From assembly GCA_902778175.1 (NCBI GenBank), contig CACYWT010000036.1:1-44501 (forward strand): a stretch of 44,501 nt of DNA, given 5' to 3'. Origin of the DNA: an uncultured Ruminococcus sp. GTDB lineage: Bacteria > Bacillota > Clostridia > Oscillospirales > Acutalibacteraceae. Under the pieces are notes generated by a model, which was not told where the DNA came from, did no database searches, and saw nothing but the letters and a program-made list of their open reading frames with translations. The position numbers were made by a program, and so were the translations under genes. Positions 17,872 through 26,454 of the stretch are shown in pieces. How positions within the stretch are numbered: position 1 is the first letter of the stretch; every line of letters begins with the position of its first letter.

Positions 17872-18261
17872 ATGTGTGAGCTTAAACCCGGCATGACAAA
17901 TTCGGTCAGTGAAAAGGTCAGTGAAGACAAAACTGCTGTCAGAGTCGGCAGCGGAGGGCTTGCGGTTCTTGCCACTCCGGCGGTAGCGGCTCTTGCGGAG
18001 AGGGCGGCATTTGAGCTTTTGCAGCCATATCTTACGCAAGGGGTAACGACTGTCGGGACAATGCTGAGGCTTGATCATATCAGTGCGACACCTGTCGGGG
18101 CTGAATTCACGGCAACAGCGGAGCTTACTGAGATTGCTGACAGGAAATACTCTTTTTCATTCACAGTAAAGGACAATGCAGGTCTGATCGCAAAGGGAGA
18201 GCATGAACGATTCGCCGTAAAAATTGACAGATTCATGGAAAAAGCGAATAAAAAAATATAA
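17872..18261 (+). CDS. FlK-like hotdog-fold acyl-CoA thioesterase
   Basis: A 129-residue hotdog protein of the fluoroacetyl-CoA thioesterase (FlK) family. Thr35, Glu43 and His69 line up with the FlK catalytic triad Thr42, Glu50 and His76 with the same spacing; the segments ATPAVAALAE and TTVGTMLRLDHISATPVG carry them. Most family members in gut bacteria are annotated only as thioesterases, and nothing nearby suggests organofluorine metabolism, so a general acyl-CoA housekeeping role is more likely. The start has AAAGAGG upstream. It diverges from the acyltransferase-like gene and runs into a repeat mosaic with no clear terminator. Confidence 0.85.
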   Translation: MCELKPGMTNSVSEKVSEDKTAVRVGSGGLAVLATPAVAALAERAAFELLQPYLTQGVTTVGTMLRLDHISATPVGAEFTATAELTEIADRKYSFSFTVKDNAGLIAKGEHERFAVKIDRFMEKANKKI

Positions 18262-18759
18262 AGCCTATTTTCGGCGCAGTGCCTCCGGTGCGTGCCCGCA
18301 CTGGGCAATTCGCGTTGGTCGCTCCACTCCGTTCCGCTCTGAACTCGTACCGATAATTCACTGGTCGCGGTTTTTACTAACTGACAATCGCGGCTTTATA
18401 GTTGGATCTTCAACCCCTTATTCTATCCGTAACATAGCTTTTCCTTCAATTGCGTTACTCTGTTCGTTTCTGCCTTGCGGCAGAAAGATCAGTCCGTGGA
18501 GGAACTAATTCACCCCCGGCACGAGGGATTGCCGCTTGGAGTGTTTCGCGCTCTGCGGAGCGCGACCAAAGGCTCTGCCTTTGGAAACTGCCGCCTTTGA
18601 AAAGGCGGGCGAAACTTTGCGCTTATGTTTCCCGTCAGTTTCTTCCCGGCGCGAGTTACGAAGCTTCCCGACGTGCCCAGAGCGGAGCCGGAGGCGCAGC
18701 GACCAACGCGAATTGCCCAGTGCGGGCACGCACCGGAGGCACTCCGCCACCGGTTTTTC
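18262..18759. repeat. Second gene-free repeat mosaic
   Basis: Modules A and C occur in minus orientation at about 18296-18402, module B at about 18510-18645, and module A again in plus orientation at about 18676-18750. No gene is supported. The mosaic ends exactly where a consensus promoter begins. Confidence 0.7.
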
Positions 18760-18788
18760 TTGACATTGTTTCTCTTTACATCTATAAT
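18760..18788 (+). promoter_or_regulatory. Full-consensus sigma-A promoter upstream of galE
   Basis: TTGACA (18760-18765) and TATAAT (18783-18788) are separated by exactly 17 bases. Transcription would start near 18795, about 185 bases before galE. Confidence 0.8.
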
Positions 18789-18794
18789 ATAATA

Positions 18795-18962
18795 AGTGTA
18801 AATCAGCCGATTGTAAAACGGCGAAAGGTCGTCAGCACGCCGCAGGCGGGCTGACACCTCGCCAAATCCCGAAAAGCTTTGAAAAGCGGAGAAAATTGAA
18901 ATACCAAAATCCGCATAAACAGATGATTTTTGACTTTTACAATCAGCTATAAGTGTAAATAT
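18795..18962 (+). ncRNA. Structured leader of galE, candidate cis-acting RNA
   Basis: The probable transcript leader folds into a closed domain. AGC-c-GATTGTAAAA (18805-18818) pairs with TTTTACAATC-a-GCT (18935-18948) as a 13-pair closing helix with one mismatch. Inside is a long hairpin at 18820-18863 built of GGCG/CGCC, AGGT/ACCT, GTCAGC/GCTGAC and CGCC/GGCG, plus a small hairpin GCGGA/TCCGC (18886-18914). The 12-base sequence ATAAGTGTAAAT is found on both sides of the domain (18790-18801, 18950-18961). The ribosome binding site AAAGGAGG follows directly. I do not recognise a known riboswitch class. Confidence 0.5.
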
Positions 18963-18978
18963 AAAGGAGGATATTATT

Positions 18979-19989
18979 ATGACAATTCTCGTAACAGGCG
19001 GAGCAGGCTATATCGGCAGCCATACCTGCGTCGAACTTCTTAAAAACGGATATGACGTCGTAGTCGTCGATAATTACTATAACAGCGTTCCTGCTGTCCT
19101 CGACAGGGTGGAACAGATCACAGGAAAAAAACTTCTGCGCTATGACTGCGATATCCGCGACAGAAACGGTCTGAAAAAGGTCTTTTCCGAAAATAAAATT
19201 GATGCGGTCATCCATTTCGCTGGTCTTAAAGCTGTCGGTGAATCAACTAAATTACCGCTTATGTATTATGAAAATAATATCTCGGGCAGCGTTGTCCTCT
19301 TTGAGGAAATGGCTGCCGCAGGCTGTAAAAAGATCGTTTTCAGCTCCTCTGCGACCGTTTACGGCAATAACCCGATCCCGTATAAGGAAAATATGCCTAC
19401 GGGCGACGTCAGCAGCCCCTACGGAAGAACAAAGCATTTTATTGAACAGATCCTCGGTGATGTTTACCGCTCCGATAAAGAGTGGAGCATATCACTGCTC
19501 AGATATTTTAACCCCATCGGCGCCCATGAAAGCGGTCTTATCGGTGAGGATCCCAACGGTATCCCCAATAACCTGATGCCCTATATCTCGCGCGTCGCTA
19601 TCGGAAAACTCCCCTGCCTTACCGTTTTCGGCGGCGATTACGATACAAAGGACGGTACCTGTATACGCGATTATATCCATGTTGTCGATCTGGCTAAGGC
19701 TCACCTCTGCGCTGTGGATAAGATCCTCGGCACAACAGGTATTGAGGCATATAATATAGGCAACGGCAAGGGCTACAGTGTGCTTGATATTATCAATGCA
19801 TTTGAAAAGGAAAGCGGCATAAAACTCAATTATGTTATCGGCGACAGAAGAGAGGGCGACCTCCCTGCTTTCTATGCCGACGCATCTAAGGCTAATACCG
19901 AGCTTGGCTGGAAGGCTGAGTATGATATTGATAAAATGTGCGCAGATACATGGAATTTCCAGACAAAAAACCCCGACGGAATAAAATGA
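18979..19989 (+). CDS. galE: UDP-glucose 4-epimerase
   Basis: A 336-residue GalE, which interconverts UDP-glucose and UDP-galactose in the cytoplasm using bound NAD. The N-terminal Rossmann motif GGAGYIGSH is at residues 7-15. The catalytic Tyr148 and Lys152 lie in YGRTK and the SSSATVYG serine motif is present. Length is typical. The start has AAAGGAGG upstream. It is transcribed alone from a consensus promoter through a structured leader and ends at a hairpin terminator. It probably feeds galactose into polysaccharide synthesis and takes part in the Leloir pathway, though no other gal gene is adjacent. Confidence 0.95.
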   Translation: MTILVTGGAGYIGSHTCVELLKNGYDVVVVDNYYNSVPAVLDRVEQITGKKLLRYDCDIRDRNGLKKVFSENKIDAVIHFAGLKAVGESTKLPLMYYENNISGSVVLFEEMAAAGCKKIVFSSSATVYGNNPIPYKENMPTGDVSSPYGRTKHFIEQILGDVYRSDKEWSISLLRYFNPIGAHESGLIGEDPNGIPNNLMPYISRVAIGKLPCLTVFGGDYDTKDGTCIRDYIHVVDLAKAHLCAVDKILGTTGIEAYNIGNGKGYSVLDIINAFEKESGIKLNYVIGDRREGDLPAFYADASKANTELGWKAEYDIDKMCADTWNFQTKNPDGIK

Positions 19990-20019
19990 CCTGCCGATCT
20001 CAGACAAGACCGCTCAATA

Positions 20020-20047
20020 ACAGCGCTGTAATTGCGCTGTCTGTTTT
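20020..20047 (+). terminator. Terminator after galE
   Basis: ACAGCGC and GCGCTGT are separated by seven bases and followed by CTGTTTTT. Confidence 0.7.
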
Positions 20048-20110
20048 TCGTCAGAATGTGCAAAAATAATACGTCTGACTCGACGGTTATCAAGCGGTCT
20101 TTGTGCATAA
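20041..20110. repeat. Partial family-Q element
   Basis: The stretch TTTTTCGTCAGAATGTGCAAAA..., a GACGGTTATCAAGC block and GGTCTTTGTGC match the middle and right end of the element at 30996-31129; the left arm is missing. A separate palindrome ACCGTCAGA/TCTGACGGT follows at 20144-20167. Confidence 0.55.
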
Positions 20111-20219
20111 TAACCAGATTACAGCGATCAAATGCGCCGTCAAACCGTCAGACATTCCTCTGACGGTATTGCATTTAATGTTTTTTGTGCGGAAATCCGA
20201 CGGAAATTTAAAATTTTTA

Positions 20220-20248
20220 TGGACTTTGCCGCTTTTTTGTTGTATAAT
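20220..20248 (+). promoter_or_regulatory. Promoter of the PrsA-like lipoprotein gene
   Basis: TGGACT (20220-20225) and TATAAT (20243-20248) are separated by 17 bases; the ATG follows 41 bases later with GAAAGGAAG upstream. Confidence 0.6.
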
Positions 20249-20289
20249 ACTTTCATATGCCTATACAACTCTGAAAGGAAGACTATATA

Positions 20290-21405
20290 ATGAAAATAAA
20301 GAACGTAATCAAGCCTGTCGCTTTGCTTGGAGCTGCGGCTATGCTCGTGTCTGCATCAGGCTGCGCAGATACCTCATGGAGCTACAAAACAGATAACAAG
20401 ACTCTGACAAACGGCGGCTGGATCTATTATACCTTCGACGCTATGAACGAGGGCGTAAGCAAAATACAGGCAGATGACGAAAACTTTGAGCTTTCAAAGA
20501 GCGATATCACCTCGAAGAAGATCGAGGACAAGAACGCAGTTGACTGGATCAACGAAGAAGCAAAGGAACATTCTCTGGATTTCCTGACCATATTCAAGCT
20601 TGCAAAGGATTTTGACATCAAGGTCGATGAAGAAAACCGCAAGGCTATGAAGAATACCTACAAGAGCTATTTTGATTCAGGTTATATGGATACCTACAAG
20701 AAGCTCGGAGTAGGACTTGATACATTCGTTGACGTGTTTGTTGTATATCCCGATCTCGAGGAAAAGGTGTTCAAGCACGTTTACGGCACAGACGGTTCCA
20801 AGGCTGTCAAGGACGAGGATATCAAGAAATATTTCGAGGATAATTACACCAGCTATTACTACATTTCCTATTCTCTGAAAACAAAAGATGACGACGGCAA
20901 CGATGTAGATATTGACTCGGATACAAGAGATAAGGTAACGGGTAATTTCGCTGATTATGCGACCAGACTTAACAAGGGCGAATCAATAGACGATATCGAA
21001 ACAAGCTATAAGGCTGATTTTGAAGTCGAAACCGTACCGAGTACAAAGGCTACCGCAGTTTTGGAGGATTCCTCCGTACCCGAGGAGGTTCAGAAGGTCA
21101 TTAAGGATCTTGGTGATAAGAAAGCAACCGTAAAGACAATTGACGATACACATTATCTTATCTACAAGGGTTCGATCTCCGATGAAGCAAAGACGCTTTC
21201 CGATGAAGCGTCCGACGGCTCGACCGTGACAAAATCCACAGTTCTTCACAAGATGAAGGACGATGATTTCAAGACCTATCTTGAAGAAGAGCGCAAGAAG
21301 CTCAAATATGAGAAAAACGATGCTTGTTTTTCCAAATATACTGTAAACAGAACTATTCAGATCATTACAGATGAGGAAAAGAAGTCCGAGGAATCAAGTA
21401 AATAA
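20290..21405 (+). CDS. Lipoprotein related to PrsA/SurA-type foldases
   Basis: A 371-residue predicted lipoprotein: a signal peptide ends in the lipobox ASGC with Cys at about residue 26. The middle resembles the N-terminal chaperone region of PrsA/SurA proteins, with helices and the segment DEDIKKYFEDNYTSYYYISY that in the family leads into the parvulin prolyl isomerase domain. The following part has family-like spacing but no clear isomerase motifs, so isomerase activity is doubtful. It would act on the outer face of the membrane, helping secreted proteins fold. The start is supported by a ribosome site and promoter, and a terminator follows. Confidence 0.65.
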   Translation: MKIKNVIKPVALLGAAAMLVSASGCADTSWSYKTDNKTLTNGGWIYYTFDAMNEGVSKIQADDENFELSKSDITSKKIEDKNAVDWINEEAKEHSLDFLTIFKLAKDFDIKVDEENRKAMKNTYKSYFDSGYMDTYKKLGVGLDTFVDVFVVYPDLEEKVFKHVYGTDGSKAVKDEDIKKYFEDNYTSYYYISYSLKTKDDDGNDVDIDSDTRDKVTGNFADYATRLNKGESIDDIETSYKADFEVETVPSTKATAVLEDSSVPEEVQKVIKDLGDKKATVKTIDDTHYLIYKGSISDEAKTLSDEASDGSTVTKSTVLHKMKDDDFKTYLEEERKKLKYEKNDACFSKYTVNRTIQIITDEEKKSEESSK

Positions 21406-21412
21406 AAAAACA

Positions 21413-21446
21413 ACCGCTGTGCAGCTGACCTGTACAGCGGTATTTA
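21413..21446 (+). terminator. Terminator after the lipoprotein gene
   Basis: ACCGCTGT and ACAGCGGT pair, with an inner CAG/CTG stem, and are followed by ATTTACT. An A-run precedes the stem. Confidence 0.6.
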
Positions 21447-21510
21447 CTAAGAAAGCAGTGGTTTTTCAGAGATCGGTGTTTCTCAAAATATATGCAAAGG
21501 AGCCTGTATT

Positions 21511-22536
21511 ATGAAAAATACAATAATCCGCAGAAGTGTTTTCGGCGTATGTATTCTTTTTACGATGATACTTCTTCTGTATCTTGTGGCAGCAGCCAAC
21601 AACGGAACGATAAAATATGTTACAAACGATAATACACAGCTGAAAATATACCGATATTACGGAACAGCAGGCTGTATCATGCTTATGGATAAGGAAAACA
21701 TTCCCGTTGACGAGGAATACAGAAGCAAGGTCAAGGACGAAATAGCCCTGTTCATAAGTTATACCGATCTGCAGAAGATAGGATCGTCTGACATTGCAAA
21801 GCTTATCTGTATAGACAATGTATTCGGTTACGGCATGAAGGACGATCTTTTCACCGAGTTTCACCGCAGGTACAATAAAGAAGCAAAGCTTTATGACGAA
21901 AACCTGTACGACGATTACAGCGGAGTTGACAATGACACAAAGCTTGCCCTGCAGCTCACCTCAACTGACGAGATATGGAAAACCTTTGATCCGTTCGGAA
22001 TTGAGGATCCCGAGCATGACATAAAGCAGATACTTGCGGACGGGTTCAATAATAATCTCGACAAATACGATCACAATGATATTTACAACGGAAAGGTTTC
22101 CGTCACGAGCGAGTTGGAGAATATTTTTTATTATTATTTATCCACAGACAGTCTGTCATATCTGAAATATGAAACTGTATGGAATGTTCTCGGTCCGGGG
22201 TATCAGCACGATCTGTTTGAATCAAATGCAGAGAAAAAGGATTTCAATGCAGAGAGCATCAATAACATACCTGCCATTCTGACCGACAACAAGGCGTATT
22301 TTTCGCTTGGAGCGAAGATAACGCCGAAATACACGCCTCAGCAATATTTCAATTCACTGAAAACCCCGTCGGCATTTGAATATGATCCGTCATCGCAGGA
22401 AAATTCATATTTTGAATATACATTATTTTCGGACATATGCCAGCCGGAAACGCTGAAGATATCCGACAATGAATTTTTCCGTGAAAACATCGGAACATGG
22501 CTGACGGACAACAGAAAAAATTTCTGGGCAGCCTGA
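21511..22536 (+). CDS. Membrane-anchored protein of unknown function
   Basis: A 341-residue protein I do not recognise. A single hydrophobic segment at residues 10-28 acts as signal anchor, leaving about 310 residues outside the cell. This part is rich in Asp, Tyr and Asn and has no repeat or cysteine pattern. AAAGGAG lies upstream of ATG. It follows the PrsA-like lipoprotein after a terminator, so co-regulation is uncertain. Its 3' end runs into a repeat mosaic; the final residues (NRKNFWAA) lie next to module B sequence, so the C-terminus could be altered by the insertion. Confidence 0.6.
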   Translation: MKNTIIRRSVFGVCILFTMILLLYLVAAANNGTIKYVTNDNTQLKIYRYYGTAGCIMLMDKENIPVDEEYRSKVKDEIALFISYTDLQKIGSSDIAKLICIDNVFGYGMKDDLFTEFHRRYNKEAKLYDENLYDDYSGVDNDTKLALQLTSTDEIWKTFDPFGIEDPEHDIKQILADGFNNNLDKYDHNDIYNGKVSVTSELENIFYYYLSTDSLSYLKYETVWNVLGPGYQHDLFESNAEKKDFNAESINNIPAILTDNKAYFSLGAKITPKYTPQQYFNSLKTPSAFEYDPSSQENSYFEYTLFSDICQPETLKISDNEFFRENIGTWLTDNRKNFWAA

Positions 22537-22817
22537 CCGGCGCGCCTGGTAAAAACTCACCGGGAAACAGAACGGCAAAGTTTCGCCCGCCTTTTCAAAG
22601 GCGGCAGTTTCCAAAGGCAGAGCCTTTGGTCGCGCTCCGCAGAGCGCGAAATACTAGAAAAGGGCGCAGTTCTACCATAATTCAACCATAAAGCCGCGAT
22701 TGTCAGTTAGTGACAACCGCGGCTGTTAAATTATCGGTATGAATTCAGAGCTAAGCCGGAGGCGCAGCGACCAACGCGAATCGACCGCGCAGGCACTGCG
22801 CCCGCCGAGAATTGCTT
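22537..22817. repeat. Repeat mosaic downstream of 22536
   Basis: Inverted module B at about 22560-22660 is followed by module C (about 22688-22732) and module A (about 22740-22800). No gene is supported. Confidence 0.65.
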
Positions 22818-23357
22818 TTATTCGGAAATAAGCTTTTTTGTACCGGTCTTGTCCATAGCCGTTCCAAGAAAAATGAACAAAGCAGCACTGCCGATGCACT
22901 GGATAATATTCGACGGTATATCTGCTACTGCTGCACTGAATGCCGCTGCTGCCGGTGAACCTGAAAGAATTGCAAGCAGCGCGCCCGAAAGATAATACCC
23001 TCCGACACAAATTGCCGAAGCAGGAATAAGACAGAACAAGCTGCGCTTACAGATTATATCCGGACGTCTGTTGCCGACAAAAACCGAAGCCATAGCCGCT
23101 TTGATCACCATTGTCGGAAGAACCCATATTGCATAGCCGGAAAGATAATCCGACATTCCTGCACCGATCGCTGCTGCGCCCATCGCATACGGCGCCGGAA
23201 GCAGACACGCCGCCAGAAAAACACAGCCATCTCCGATATGTACATACCCCTGATGTGTCGGAATATGCACAAACGCAGTCATTATATATATCATAGCCGC
23301 AAACAAAGCCGATAATATCAGATATTTCAGATGCGTATGCGCTTTCTTTCTTTCCAT
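22818..23357 (-). CDS. ECF transporter S component (substrate-binding membrane subunit)
   Basis: A 179-residue integral membrane protein with five to six hydrophobic segments. The patterns HIGDGCVFLAACLLPAPYA and GAGMSDYLSGYAIWVLPT with KAAMA are typical of energy-coupling-factor S components, which capture a vitamin or other small molecule and hand it to a shared EcfAA'T module. The substrate cannot be told from sequence. No ECF ATPase or T gene is in the window, as usual for group II ECF systems. The start has AAGGAGAG and a perfect promoter upstream. No riboswitch is seen because the leader is only about 25-30 bases. Confidence 0.8.
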   Translation of the reverse strand: MERKKAHTHLKYLILSALFAAMIYIMTAFVHIPTHQGYVHIGDGCVFLAACLLPAPYAMGAAAIGAGMSDYLSGYAIWVLPTMVIKAAMASVFVGNRRPDIICKRSLFCLIPASAICVGGYYLSGALLAILSGSPAAAAFSAAVADIPSNIIQCIGSAALFIFLGTAMDKTGTKKLISE

Positions 23358-23387
23358 TTTTTACTCTCCTTGAATTTGTTTTACTGA

Positions 23388-23416
23388 ATTATAGCACCGA
23401 TCGCCTACAATGTCAA
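23388..23416 (-). promoter_or_regulatory. Full-consensus sigma-A promoter of the ECF S component gene
   Basis: On the minus strand TTGACA (23416-23411) and TATAAT (23393-23388) are separated by exactly 17 bases. Confidence 0.8.
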
Positions 23417-24096
23417 TAGGCAGCTTGCTTTCCTCAACAGTTTCTGCCTTGCGGCAGAAAGATCAGTCCGTAAAGGGATTACCCTCGACCTGCAAGCCTT
23501 TAAAAAGGCTTGACCTAAACTTTCCGTTCTGTTTCCCGGCGAGTTTCTACCCGGCGCGAGTTACGAAGCTTCCCGACGTGCCCAGAGCGGAGCCGGAGGC
23601 GTAGCGACCAACGCGAATTGAGAGCGCAGGCACTGCGCCGCCCTCAGCTCTGCATAAGTTCCGCCAACCGATCGCTATGCTCTCGGGGCGTCACTTGTTT
23701 CCCAGGGCGTCCCCTCTCCAAAAACAGTCCACTGGACTGTTTTTTGGATTCACCCCCGGCACGAGGGATTGTATGCCTGAGAATTTCGCGCTCTGCGTCG
23801 GCGCCCGGCGTGCCGCCGGTGTCCATTCGCGCTGTTCGCTGCGCCTCCCTGCCTGCCCTGTCCGACCGGCAGGCGGGCGGCAGGCAGACGTTCCGCTCTG
23901 AATACAAGGCGGTAGTTTATTGGTCGCGGTTTTTACTAACTGACAGTCGCGGCTTTATAGTTGAATCCCGATAGAACTTTCAACGCGAATTGACCGCGGA
24001 GGCACTCCGCCCTTTGAAAAGGCGGGCGAAACTTTTCCGTTCTGTTTCCCGTCAGTTTCTTACTAGCGCGAGTTACGGTGTTACCCTAAGTAAATG
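23417..24096. repeat. Third gene-free repeat mosaic
   Basis: Partial module B occurs at about 23440-23570, module A at 23582-23641, module B start at 23753-23790, inverted modules A and C at about 23830-23965, and a module B tail at about 24010-24065. A hairpin ACAGTCCACTGGACTGT lies near 23725. No gene is supported. Confidence 0.7.
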
Positions 24097-26004
24097 TTAC
24101 TCCGTATCGTCGATCTCCTCGGGCAGGGATTCAGTACCGTTGACCTCATGATGATATGTCGGTACTACCTCAGCAATGATCTCCTCAACATTGTCCTTGT
24201 CATTCCTCTGCGCCGCATAATATAATTCCTTTAGTAACGGCAGAAATTCTTCATTGTCAAATTCTATCGGCTTGCCAATGTATATCTTCTTGTTGTCGGT
24301 CTTTGTCAGTCCCTCTTCATTCAGAAGAAGCTCTTCATACAGCTTTTCTCCGGGTCTGAGTCCCGTGTATTCGATCTTGATGTCCTCATGCGGCTTGAAT
24401 CCCGATAGCCTGATAAGATTCTCGGCAAGCACCCTGATCTTTACCGGCTCGCCCATGTCAAGAATGAATATCTCTCCGCCTTTTGCAAGACTGCCGGCTG
24501 TCAGTACAAGCGATACCGCCTCGGGTATCGTCATGAAATATCTTATAATATCGGGGTGCGTTACCGTGACAGGACCTCCGGTGCGTATCTGCTCCTTGAA
24601 AAGCGGAATTACCGACCCGTTTGAACCCAGTACATTTCCGAAACGTACCGCAACAAAATTTGTCTTGCTGCGCCTGCCCATCATCTGGATTATCATTTCG
24701 CATATCCTTTTGGACGCGCCCATTACACTCGTCGGGTTTACCGCCTTGTCAGTCGATATCTGCACAAAATTCCTGACATGGAACTTGTCAGCCGCTCTCG
24801 CAAGCTTCAATGTGCCGAATACGTTGTTCTTTACCGCTTCTTCGGGATTTGTTTCCATAAGCGGAACGTGCTTGTGCGCCGCAGCATGGAATACAACGTC
24901 GATGTTCTTCGTGCGGAAAATATGCTCCAGCTTCCTGCGGTCACGCACAGACGCGATCTGTACCTCGAATGAAAGCGATGTGCCGTGCTTGCGTATAAGC
25001 TCCTGCTGGATCTCATATGCGTTGTTTTCGTAAATATCAAGTATGATAAGATGCTTCGGGTGCAGACGCGCAATCTGACGGCAAAGCTCCGAACCGATGG
25101 AACCGCCGCCGCCCGTTACAAGAACAGTCTGTCCGATAATATATTTTCCGTATTTTTTCGTATCGAATACGACAGGCTCGCGTCCGAGAAGATCGTCTAC
25201 CTCGACCTGACGTATCGAGGAGGTTATCGGCACTCCCGATGTCATGAGGTTATATATATTCGGGATTATCTTTACTTCAAGATGTGTTTTTGTGCAGGAG
25301 TCAAGAATACGCTTCTTGTCCGTGACGCTTATCTGGGATATCGTGAATAGAATGACTTCTATTCCGTATTTCTCACATATTTCCGGTATCTCATATGTTG
25401 TTCCGACTACCTCAACGTCTGCAATTCGGCGGTGAAGCTTTTCCTTGTTGTCGTCAACTATGCATACGGGGATATATTCGTTGCCCGGAGTCTTGGAAAG
25501 CTCGCTCAGCACCGAAAGCGCGCCCTCGCCTGCGCCGATTATCAGCAGTCTTTTTTTTGCCTTCTGCGCAAGATTGCGCCGCTCAAGGATCTTGTTCAGT
25601 CTGTAGACTATCCGGAACATCATCACGAAGAAGGTTGACATCAGCGCAAATGATATATATACCCTTGAACCAAGATTAAAGACAGGAACGAATATCCCTA
25701 TCCCCATTGTGATAAGCATAAAGCTGAGGTTTGCCGTAAGCGACGCTATGCCGGCATAGAAAAAATCCTCGATATCCGCATAACGCCACAGCTTGTTATA
25801 CAGACGGAACAGCATGAATATCAAAATGAAACAGACGTTCTCTATCAGTAGTCCCCACAGAAAAATGTCTGCGCTTTTTTGCAGGGCAAAATCGTCCTTA
25901 TTTACACCGTAGGAAATATAATACGAAATATTCCATAACAGGAAATCACACAGGAACAGAAATAACCTTCTGTATTTTCCGAGCGCATTGGAAAGCTTTA
26001 TCAT
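24097..26004 (-). CDS. CapD/FlaA1/PglF-type nucleotide-sugar 4,6-dehydratase, membrane-anchored
   Basis: About 635 residues. Four to five hydrophobic segments in the first ~130 residues are followed by a CoA-binding-like domain (LLIIGAGEGALSVLSEL) and an extended short-chain dehydrogenase domain from about residue 285: VTGGGGSIGSELCRQI, HAAAHKHVPLME and STDKAVNPTSVMGASKR. The family typically converts UDP-GlcNAc to the 4-keto-6-deoxy sugar that starts surface glycan repeat units. The usual active-site Tyr of the YxxxK motif is replaced by Met (MGASK), as in this subfamily. I start at ATG 26004; the open frame continues upstream into a family-P repeat, which is not coding. A promoter lies at 26196-26224. 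Confidence 0.9.
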   Translation of the reverse strand: MIKLSNALGKYRRLFLFLCDFLLWNISYYISYGVNKDDFALQKSADIFLWGLLIENVCFILIFMLFRLYNKLWRYADIEDFFYAGIASLTANLSFMLITMGIGIFVPVFNLGSRVYISFALMSTFFVMMFRIVYRLNKILERRNLAQKAKKRLLIIGAGEGALSVLSELSKTPGNEYIPVCIVDDNKEKLHRRIADVEVVGTTYEIPEICEKYGIEVILFTISQISVTDKKRILDSCTKTHLEVKIIPNIYNLMTSGVPITSSIRQVEVDDLLGREPVVFDTKKYGKYIIGQTVLVTGGGGSIGSELCRQIARLHPKHLIILDIYENNAYEIQQELIRKHGTSLSFEVQIASVRDRRKLEHIFRTKNIDVVFHAAAHKHVPLMETNPEEAVKNNVFGTLKLARAADKFHVRNFVQISTDKAVNPTSVMGASKRICEMIIQMMGRRSKTNFVAVRFGNVLGSNGSVIPLFKEQIRTGGPVTVTHPDIIRYFMTIPEAVSLVLTAGSLAKGGEIFILDMGEPVKIRVLAENLIRLSGFKPHEDIKIEYTGLRPGEKLYEELLLNEEGLTKTDNKKIYIGKPIEFDNEEFLPLLKELYYAAQRNDKDNVEEIIAEVVPTYHHEVNGTESLPEEIDDTE

Positions 26005-26061
26005 AAATATCGTCAATCTCCGTTTAATACTGCCGTCAGACGGCAGAGAATCAATTATGCA

Positions 26062-26192
26062 TTTAAAAGCTTTGCTTTCAACAAGCAAAGGCAAGCCGTA
26101 GGCTTGCTGTCGTTCAGTGGGAGATTTTTACTCCCACTGAACGGATATATGACACCCGCCGCGAGACTCGGGTGCCATACTTTGCGGTTATA
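26062..26192 (-). repeat. Family-P palindromic element, full 131-base form
   Basis: On the minus strand it runs from TATAACCGCAAAG to GCTTTTAAA. It contains a GC-rich hairpin (CACCCG...CGGGTG), a perfect 13-pair hairpin CGTTCAGTGGGAG/CTCCCACTGAACG with a seven-base loop, then the two hairpins of the short form. It starts only a few bases after the -10 of the capD-like promoter, so nearly all of it is the transcribed leader. Confidence 0.8.
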
Positions 26193-26195
26193 AAG

Positions 26196-26224
26196 ATTAT
26201 AGTACTTTTCCGACAGAATTACAA
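26196..26224 (-). promoter_or_regulatory. Promoter of the capD-like gene
   Basis: On the minus strand TTGTAA (26224-26219) and TATAAT (26201-26196) are separated by 17 bases. Confidence 0.6.
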
Positions 26225-26454
26225 TAGCCGGAGGGGATTTAGGTAATACTATAGGAAAAATTCGACTTTTTTGGCAAAATGTCAGACAATTTTTCGACAA
26301 ATTAATTCTTATTAAGAATAATACATGGTTACATTTGTTCTATAATATTATTTTGAATCGGACTGTCATAAGACGGCGTCAATGCTGTCTGTCTTATACA
26401 TTTTTTGAAAAAGGAACGGGAATTATACCCGATTTTCGATCAGGAGGATATCAT
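26225..26454. other. Divergent intergenic region with leader hairpins
   Basis: TATAAT at 26341-26346 is a likely -10 for the activase gene, with no good -35. The following leader holds ATAAGAC/GTCTTAT (26368-26397), followed by ACATTTTTT, and CGGG/CCCG (26417-26431), followed by ATTTT. Both could attenuate transcription. AGGAGG precedes the start codon. Confidence 0.4.

Noticed and set aside
17872-18261. True fluoroacetyl-CoA resistance gene
   Set aside because: The catalytic residues match, but there is no sign of organofluorine metabolism, and the family is broad.
26005-26094. N-terminal extension of the capD-like protein
   Set aside because: The extra codons lie in the family-P element and its border; ATG 26004 starts the conserved membrane segment.
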